Of a stretch of DNA of 64,000 nt, positions 58,115-64,000 are shown one piece after another. The notes beneath the pieces are model-generated. The model did not search any database. It was given only the letters and a program-made list of their open reading frames with translations, and was not told where the DNA came from. Source of the DNA: Phoenix dactylifera (taxonomy: Eukaryota; Streptophyta; Magnoliopsida; Arecales; Arecaceae); the NCBI RefSeq assembly GCF_009389715.1, contig NC_052400.1, positions 21,731,674 through 21,795,673 of the forward strand. Direction: 5' to 3'. The translations under genes were made by a program, and so were the position numbers. Each line of letters begins with the position of its first letter. Within the stretch, counting starts at the first letter, position 1.

Positions 58115-58198
58115 TCTTGTCCACAGACCGGCGTCCTGTTAAGAGCTCAAGAAGGACAACCCCGAAGCTGTAGACATCACTCCTAGCTGTCAAGTGAC
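58115..58198 (-). pseudogene. Captured receptor-like cytoplasmic kinase fragment, proximal part
   Basis: After a splice acceptor (GAGCAG, minus, at 58199) comes [20 protein letters not shown] followed by TGRRSVDK, kinase subdomains IX-X of an RLCK-VII kinase. It stops matching exactly at GGTCTGTGGACAAGA (58129-58115), where the TRFL segment begins. The same 15 bases occur at the start of the distal kinase piece (56816-56802). Confidence 0.85.
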
Positions 58199-58403
58199 CT
58201 GCTCATAGAATAAAATATGATTCAAAATGAACTCACAGCAATTAATTAGAAAAGCAAATGAATGGATGTTGCATTCCATTCTAACAATGAAGGAAAGCGG
58301 AAGAAGGCACATAGGTTTTGATAGATTCTACTTATCATGTTGCTCAAAAAAGATCTCATGATGATCATACAAGATTAATCAAAGGAATCTCCAAAATTTT
58401 AAG

Positions 58404-58472
58404 AACATACAAGTCAAATTCCTACGTACACAATCTACAATATGTATCAAGGGTCGGCATCATCATCTCTAC
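58404..58472. repeat. Copy B of the direct repeat flanking the captured block
   Basis: A 69-bp near-identical copy of 56669-56739, lying about 115 bases beyond the stop codon of the accessory gene (minus sense). Confidence 0.92.
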
Positions 58473-58587
58473 GAGTAGATGAAGTATCATCAACCTACAA
58501 AAAAAAAATATTTTAGAAACTAAAAATACGAAAGTCATCACGCTCATACAAGAATACATTATAATTACATAAAATATTCAAATAGAT

Positions 58588-60287
58588 TTAGTTATGTACC
58601 GGAGGAGCAAATCTCTGCAAAAAGGATGAAATATGGTCAAGCTGATCTTGCAAAGATTGTATCTTCAACTCTTGGCTCTGCTTCAACTCCTCCATATCGG
58701 TCCTATGACTCTGACTCATCTCCTCTATCCTTGTCTCATATGACTGCTTTATCTGTGCCATCTCTGCCTTCAGACTACAAACCTCTGCAGTGCTACTACC
58801 TTGTCTAGCATCTTGGGTATATCGGCTCACTGCAGACAACTGAGTGGGGGTAACTCCAACACCATAACCCCTCACTCGACCATAACGTTCTGGGCCCATT
58901 AATTCGGTATAGACTTGAGCCTCGACGCGACTGGCCGCATCGGATGATGATGACTCCCCGACACGCTCTGAAATAAGAGTTGTAGCTCTTTCCTATATAT
59001 CTCTCAAAAAAAAATGTCACATTAATATTTAAAAAAAATTAAATTTTTTTAAAAAAATATTCTGAACAAAGCAAAAATGAATACATACAACTATATCTCT
59101 CGACTCGTCCCGGACAAAGCTGCCATCTCGGTGAGTGTGGGTCATCTTATAAAACTCTACCTCACCAGGCTCCCTTCCATGCTCTACTATCTACACATAC
59201 GGAAAGTATATTGGCAAACTATATATTATGATACGTGCTATATATTAGTAAAATTTCAAATAGTTTCAAAAGAACTTACGAATTCATTTCTACGTCTCGC
59301 ATAACTCTTCGAGCCTGAAGTATGAGGAACTGCTTGAGATGCTCATGCAGCTCTGCCAATATTAGAATATGTCTGCCAAAATAAAAGCACACAGTATAAT
59401 ATGATTCAATGTATATATTTGCAATCTATATTAATAATAAAGATAATATAAAATATTGAAACAATATACGTGACCTGTTCTTTTTCAGAAAATCAGTAGT
59501 GAACAAGCTCCCTCCACTGCTGAGGGTATACATCAGGAGGAGTCACACGAGCAACCTCGTCCTCTGTCATACCCTCGTGCTTGAAGTCCGTCTTCAATTT
59601 TGCTTTATATTCTTTCCATTTGCGATTGAGGGACTTTAGCACCCAATCATGGCTCTCTGGAGGGAGTACAAACTTACCCTACAACAAGATTCAGAATGTT
59701 ATAATAATATTAAACATCTAAAATAAAATTATGATACTAAGCAAATTAATATACAGGAGGTGTCGAATTAAAAAGAATAAATTCAATTCATTACCTGTAT
59801 AAGTCTAAGAAGCTCAACCTTATACGAAGGAAGCATGTCATTCCACTTCGTATAGTTGAGTGGACACAGCTGACCCTTGCGTGCAACCGATCCTAAAAAG
59901 CTTGATAGTAGACTTCCAGCTCTATTGATAGGCTGCCCCAATTCGTTGCATCGGATGATGATCTTCTCACCCGGAGGAAGCTTCCACACATCCTTTGCTT
60001 GAGTGGGTCCCCGTCTCGTCCTCACCGTCCCTTGTCCATCTATTAAAATTAAATAAAATATGTCTTAAAAAGTTGAAGACAAATATGAACATAAAATATG
60101 AACTTTAAATCGAATTATCCTGGATCCGGAGCTCATCCTCCGGGCAATCAGCAGGAGGCTCGCGCTGAGATCCTGACTCGTGCTGCTGATGCTCACATGG
60201 CTGCTGGGACTGTAGGGACTGATCAGAAGTAGATCCCATCTGAGAATGCTGGAACTCCACATCTCTAAATCGTCTCCCTCGGGGCAT
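58588..60287 (-). pseudogene. CACTA accessory protein gene (Ptta/En/Spm plant transposase, TNPA-like), broken
   Basis: Minus-strand exons: A from ATG 60287 to about 60110 (Ser/Gln-rich MPRGRRFRDVEFQHSQMG); B 60039-59795 (RRGPTQAKDVWKLPPGEKI, CNELGQPINRAGSLLSSFLG); C 59678-59475 (GKFVLPPESHDWVLKSLNRK, YPQQWRELVHY); D 59372-59280 (HTSGSKSYARRRNEF); E 59190-59089 (EHGREPGEVEFYKMTHTHRD); F 58992-58588 (coiled coil of KAEMAQIKQSYETRIEEMSQ type, stop at 58590). This is the standard layout of the plant En/Spm accessory protein, which binds subterminal repeats. Two in-frame TGA codons interrupt it: one in C at 59495-59493, where relatives have Trp, and one in D at 59345-59343. The exon A donor is not recognisable. 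The gene is therefore inactive as read. Confidence 0.85.
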
Positions 60288-62586
60288 ATTATTACCTGGT
60301 ATCTGTATTAAATATCTGTATTCAGAAATGACACCACAGTTGGAGAGCATACAGAAATGATATCTGTATTCAAGATGAAGGATATATGTAAATGCAAGTG
60401 GGCAGCACATACTATGCTACATGGCCCGTTGGCCTCCCATCTGTCACTTACGGTCATCTTTTAAACTAGCAAAGACAACAAAGGTAGCAACACACCAAAT
60501 ATAAATACAGACCAACCCCTTATATTAATTCTCCTTGTCTCGTATTGCTGGAAAGAGAGATTGGCACAAAGAGAGATTGGCACAATTCATCTTTGGATTT
60601 TTCTTTTATCTCGTATTTAGGCAGACAAGATTAGGGTTTTATTTTCCATATTGAGATGATCCTAGGTTTTAGCATTGCTTTGGCTAATTGTTTCTAATTA
60701 CTAATTCAAAAAGGAGGATCCATTTGATATATTGACATTCCATTTTTAATAAATAAATAACATATATCTTTAAAAAAGGAAAACTCCCAGCTTAACAAAT
60801 CCAATCTCCAATTATCAAGACCATTAAAAGAATATAGATGGTTTGAATACAACCACTAATGCAGGTAGCGACCTGAACCTCAACAACTAATAAGATATTT
60901 TTGACGCCACAAAATTATGTAACACAGCCTCTCACATGCCTCTCTGTTGTCCTCAGTATACCTGATAGAACAATCATATCATATACACTCTATACCGGTA
61001 GAATCCCCAGTCTGAAACAAAGACAACTAAAAAGCTTAAATCAAAATTCTCTGACAGATCTGCTGATGAAGGGAAATTCCTCCAAAGAAATAAAGCTTGT
61101 AAACTTCTAAAGGGGAAAACAACAGAAAGAGGAAAAAACAACAGGCACTCTTAGGCATGACAACCTCAACCGGAGAAGCTGTCACATCCATCAATAAGAA
61201 TGCTAATAGCACTACCATAGACAACAGATGATTCCTCACCTTGAATCTGTCATCTCCGGTTCACCTGACATGGGAGAAGCAAAAATTGTAGGAACCTAGA
61301 ACAAGCCCTAACAATCAGACCTCAGGAAGACCGTGGCACTGTAGGTCCTCAAGAACAGAGCCAACCAATACATGGAACTCTGCAACCTACATCAGTTCTA
61401 CCCCAGCTGAGGAAACGGTAAACAACAAGAATACCAAGACAAATCCAATCTGCACTACAGCAACAATCATCACTGAGTAGTAGTGCTGCCCAGCTTCTCT
61501 TTCTCAATCTCTACTCTTCTCTGATCAGCATGTTGAGCTATGCCACTGGCAAGTGCTTGATAGTGGAAGTCCAAGGTCTGCATTAGGCTCTGGAACCATC
61601 TATATTCATTAACAATTTGATAAATTGTTAATGAGAAAGTAGATCAAATTCATGCATTGCTTTCCAGTGCTATGCGATTCTACAGATTGTATAAAACTCC
61701 ATTATGCCCCATCTATTGCTAATAATTAAGAAGTCAATAAATGCTTTTCACTACTATTTTTAATAAATAAATAGTACTCTTTATTATTGGTGACATAGTT
61801 GAAAATAACTTCCTAATTTTTTTGGATCTCTCTATGAAAATAAAATAAAGAGAATATATTTCCTATTCCTTAGTTATCCTAACTTATTTGCAAGGACTCT
61901 TCAATCAAATTAGCAATTTTAAAGATCTTAACAAATTGACTCTGCTTTTAGGGTTTTAAAAATCATGTATCAGTGACTAGTATTCTTTTTCTTAAGTGAG
62001 TATTAGGATACAGAGTGTATAACATGTGGTTTTAATTAAAAAGTGAAAGATAATATTGGATGGAATTCAGAGGGTATTTTTACTTGTACAATTAGAAGGG
62101 ATGGAATTCAGCCTCTTACAATCTCAGATACAATTATTTATTTTAGAAATTACGTAAATGGCAGATGCCTAACTCTAGTTATAAAACTTAAAAAGAATGC
62201 AGAAATATATATATATTTTTTTTCCTGACGGCTTACAGGTCTTTCATTGGTACAACCAATAAAATTAAAAAAAAAATTGATGGAGAGGAAAAAGAACAAT
62301 CTCATAAATCTTCCAGATTTATTTTAAATATTTAATTAATCTTCCAGATTAATTAAATATTTTTATCTTCCAGATGCAGTTTTCAAGCAGTTACTCAATG
62401 CGGTGGGGGATCATTTTCCATTGTATTCAATTTCTAGGTTATTTTGATACCCATATATGTGTATTTCTGCTCATTTTGATACCCACTATTTCCAAAATTT
62501 CAGAAACTAAATATTACCTTAAACCTTTAAGATTTAGCCCTCTAACGTCAAAAATCTAACGTAAAGAAAATTAAAGATTAGGTCTC
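60288..62586 (-). other. Interior of the CACTA element without recognised transposase
   Basis: AT-rich DNA between the leader exon and the coding exons of the accessory gene. I searched both strands by eye for TNP2 motifs (N-terminal CPCxxC-type and DDE segments) and saw none. A tandem CTTCCAGATT repeat lies at 62309-62371 (three copies). Confidence 0.5.
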
Positions 62587-62945
62587 ACCTTGATGATGGC
62601 TTCAACAACTTAGCTTTTTCCCCGTCACCTTCTTCTCCAAAGCACCCACCAGCGATGACGAGGCGGCAACTGACGAGGCTCCGTTGAGAGGAGGAGAAGA
62701 GGGAGACAGCGGAAGGAGGAGGCGGAAAATGAGAAAATAGAGAAAAAGAGGGGATGGGAGGCGCCGGTGTTGGGTGGTCGGAGAGAGGAGAGGCGGTGGA
62801 ATGAAGGCCGCGCGAGGGGGGAAAGAGCGCGAGGGACGGAGGGAGAGAGAAAGGCGGTGGCCGTCGGACGTCGCTCGGCGCCGGAGAGGAGAGGAGGGAG
62901 GAGGAGAGGAGCTAGGGCTTGATTCGATCGGGATGTAAAATGAGG
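62587..62945 (-). other. GC-rich promoter/leader of the CACTA accessory gene
   Basis: On the minus strand this is a CT-rich, GC-rich leader (AATCAAGCCCTAGCTCC, then many CTCCTCTCC words) ending CATCATCAAG|GTGAGACC at about 62588, a good splice donor. It probably supplies the first non-coding exon of the accessory gene. It lies next to the right subterminal array, the usual promoter site in CACTA elements. Confidence 0.55.
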
Positions 62946-62984
62946 AGGAAGGGGCCGGCCGCTTGGTTTTGTTGTTAATTTGGC

Positions 62985-63185
62985 TTTTGACGACGCTTAT
63001 TAGCGTCGTTTTATCTTGGGACTATGACGACGCTAATAAGCGTCGGCTATTACAACGACGCTTTTGTGCGTCGTCTTTTCTTGAGAATTACCGACGCTTA
63101 ACTAAAGCGTCGGCATATTTTGGCGGGGAACCCTTTTTTCCCGACGCTTCTCCCTAGCGTCGGGAAAAAAGCGTCGGGAAAGGCC
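62985..63185. repeat. Right subterminal repeat array of the CACTA element
   Basis: About six units of the GACGACGCTTATTAGCGTCG / CCGACGC...GCGTCGG type, the counterpart of the left array at 56085-56485. Confidence 0.88.
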
Positions 63186-63205
63186 AATTTTTTTGTAGTG
63201 TGAAC

Positions 63206-64000
63206 AAGGTCAACTAGAGAGAAAAAATGAGGAAAATGAAAGAAAGAGAAAATAGAGAGAGAAATGAAGATAGGAGAGAGAAAAGAGACAAGAGGAAAGA
63301 AGAGAGAGAAACTCCTCTCTCTTCTCTTTTTCATGAATGGGGAAGTTCATCTTCCCCTTCTTTCCCCATTCCTCCCCACCCCTGCAAAAAAAAGGTTGGC
63401 AGCCATGGTGGCCCAGACACCCACCTGACGACGGCCACAACCCTAGCCAAATCTAGCGGTTGGTGGCGGCAAAATAGTGGAAGAAGAAGATGGAAACAGG
63501 GCACCCATATTTTGGATGATTTTTCGGCAATTTTCATGGCTAGAAGAAAGAAGAAGATAAGGGGTTCTATCTCAATTCGGCGACACTTACTCTCAAAAAT
63601 CAGAGGAGAAAACCCGAAGAAGAGCTTGGGATCAGCGGCAAAATCTCGGTTATTCATTAATGGAACTCAAAGGAGGGGGGGAGTGGTCTTAAATAGGCGA
63701 AGACCTTATCCGGCTTGTGTTTGGATCCCCGTATAATTTCCAATTTTCGGTGTGATCGAGGAGGAAGAAGACGCTCGGCCAGAGCCTTCCTCCCTTCCTC
63801 CCTCACATGCAGTGCACATGAGTCTTGGGCCTGGCCTCTTCGGGCCAACCCTCTAGCCCAAAGCTATGGGCTATTACAGAGTATATCGCTAGGACCAAGT
63901 GGCATCCGTAACAAAAACCCCTTCTACTTCTTACTGCACGTGAGTCTTGGGCCTGGCCTCTTCGGGCCAGCCCACTAGCCCAAAGCTATGGGCTATTATA
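63206..64000 (-). repeat. LTR-like sequence cut by the right window edge (low certainty)
   Basis: On the minus strand: a 65-bp direct repeat (below), a TATA-like CTATTTAAGACC near 63690, then CT-rich leader DNA. The order resembles U3-R-U5 of a retroelement LTR, but no paired LTR, primer site or target-site duplication is visible, so a gene promoter is not excluded. Confidence 0.3.
63814..64000. repeat. 65-bp direct repeat, copies 122 bp apart
   Basis: 63814-63878 and 63936-64000 share GCAC[A/G]TGAGTCTTGGGCC, TGGCCTCTTCGGGCCA and AGCCCAAAGCTATGGGCTAT, differing at about five positions. The second copy runs to the window edge. Each copy contains the inverted words GGCCTGGCC and AGCCCAAAGCTATGGGCT. 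Confidence 0.9.

Larger units (their letters stand above)
56049..63200 (-). mobile_element. CACTA (En/Spm) DNA transposon, complete ends, 7,152 bp, carrying captured host gene pieces
   Basis: The left end is CACTACAAAAGAAGG and the right end read inward is CACTACAAAAAAATTGG: a terminal inverted repeat of about 10-13 bp starting with the diagnostic CACTA. A 3-bp target-site duplication TGA flanks both sides (56046-56048 and 63201-63203), the size typical of this superfamily. Both subterminal regions carry many CCGACGC...GCGTCGG palindromes. Inside are a broken accessory gene on the minus strand and a captured host-gene block at 56740-58403. No TNP2-type transposase was recognised, so the copy is probably non-autonomous and depends on a relative. 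Confidence 0.93.

Noticed and set aside
1-64000. CRISPR arrays, bacterial operons, phage or other prokaryotic systems
   Set aside because: The repeats present are microsatellites, minisatellites and transposon arrays without spacer structure, and all recognised genes are plant nuclear genes or plant transposons.

Overview
This is nuclear DNA from a flowering plant, most likely a monocot and plausibly a palm. The evidence is spliceosomal introns with GT-AG borders, AT-rich intergenic DNA, GC-rich intronless genes (LRX, UGT75), and plant-only families (LRX extensin, UGT75, CACTA with a Ptta/En/Spm accessory gene, TRIM and Gypsy LTR elements). The palm placement is an impression from protein and repeat style; no single sequence proves it.

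Layout. 1-2550 is the 5' end of a minus-strand Ty3/Gypsy element: gag running off the left edge, a primer site and a complete 953-bp LTR. About 4.2-5.0 kb is an older LTR-like remnant. 8.7-10.8 kb holds a single-exon LRR-extensin (LRX). A LINE zinc-knuckle fragment lies at 12.5 kb. 17.0-21.8 kb is NUP50 (Ran-binding nucleoporin), with a single coding exon behind a roughly 3-kb 5'UTR intron. A LINE RNase H fragment with poly-A tail is at 24.1-24.6 kb. A TATA box plus a spliced leader exon at 25.5-25.8 kb has no assignable coding exons. 27.9-34.7 kb is a 12-exon SERINC/TMS1 membrane protein gene (391 aa, all exons resolved). 34.7-43.1 kb is repeat territory: two diverged tandem duplications, a complete TRIM element with a target-site duplication, a minus-strand TATA/leader with a duplicated G-box/ABRE module upstream, and two more LINE tails. 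44.0-50.1 kb is a 7-exon UDP-galactose/UDP-glucose transporter of the UTR1/UTR3 clade (333 aa) with a perfect ER-stress element in its promoter. 53.1-54.5 kb is an intronless UGT75-type glucosyltransferase.

56,049-63,200 is a complete CACTA DNA transposon (7,152 bp, TGA target-site duplication) with palindromic subterminal repeats and a broken accessory (TNPA-like) gene, but no recognisable TNP2 transposase. It carries a patchwork of captured host sequence: exons and introns of a telomere-repeat-binding (TRFL-type) gene inserted into a fragment of a receptor-like cytoplasmic kinase gene. A near-identical ~70-bp direct repeat flanks the whole block. This nested capture is the most unusual structure in the window. 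The right edge carries an LTR-like sequence with a 65-bp direct repeat.

The five host genes are not an operon or an obvious cluster. LRX acts in the cell wall, NUP50 at the nuclear pore, SERINC in endomembranes, the UTR transporter in the ER and UGT75 in the cytosol. Both the UTR transporter and UGT75 use UDP-sugars, but nothing here shows coupling.
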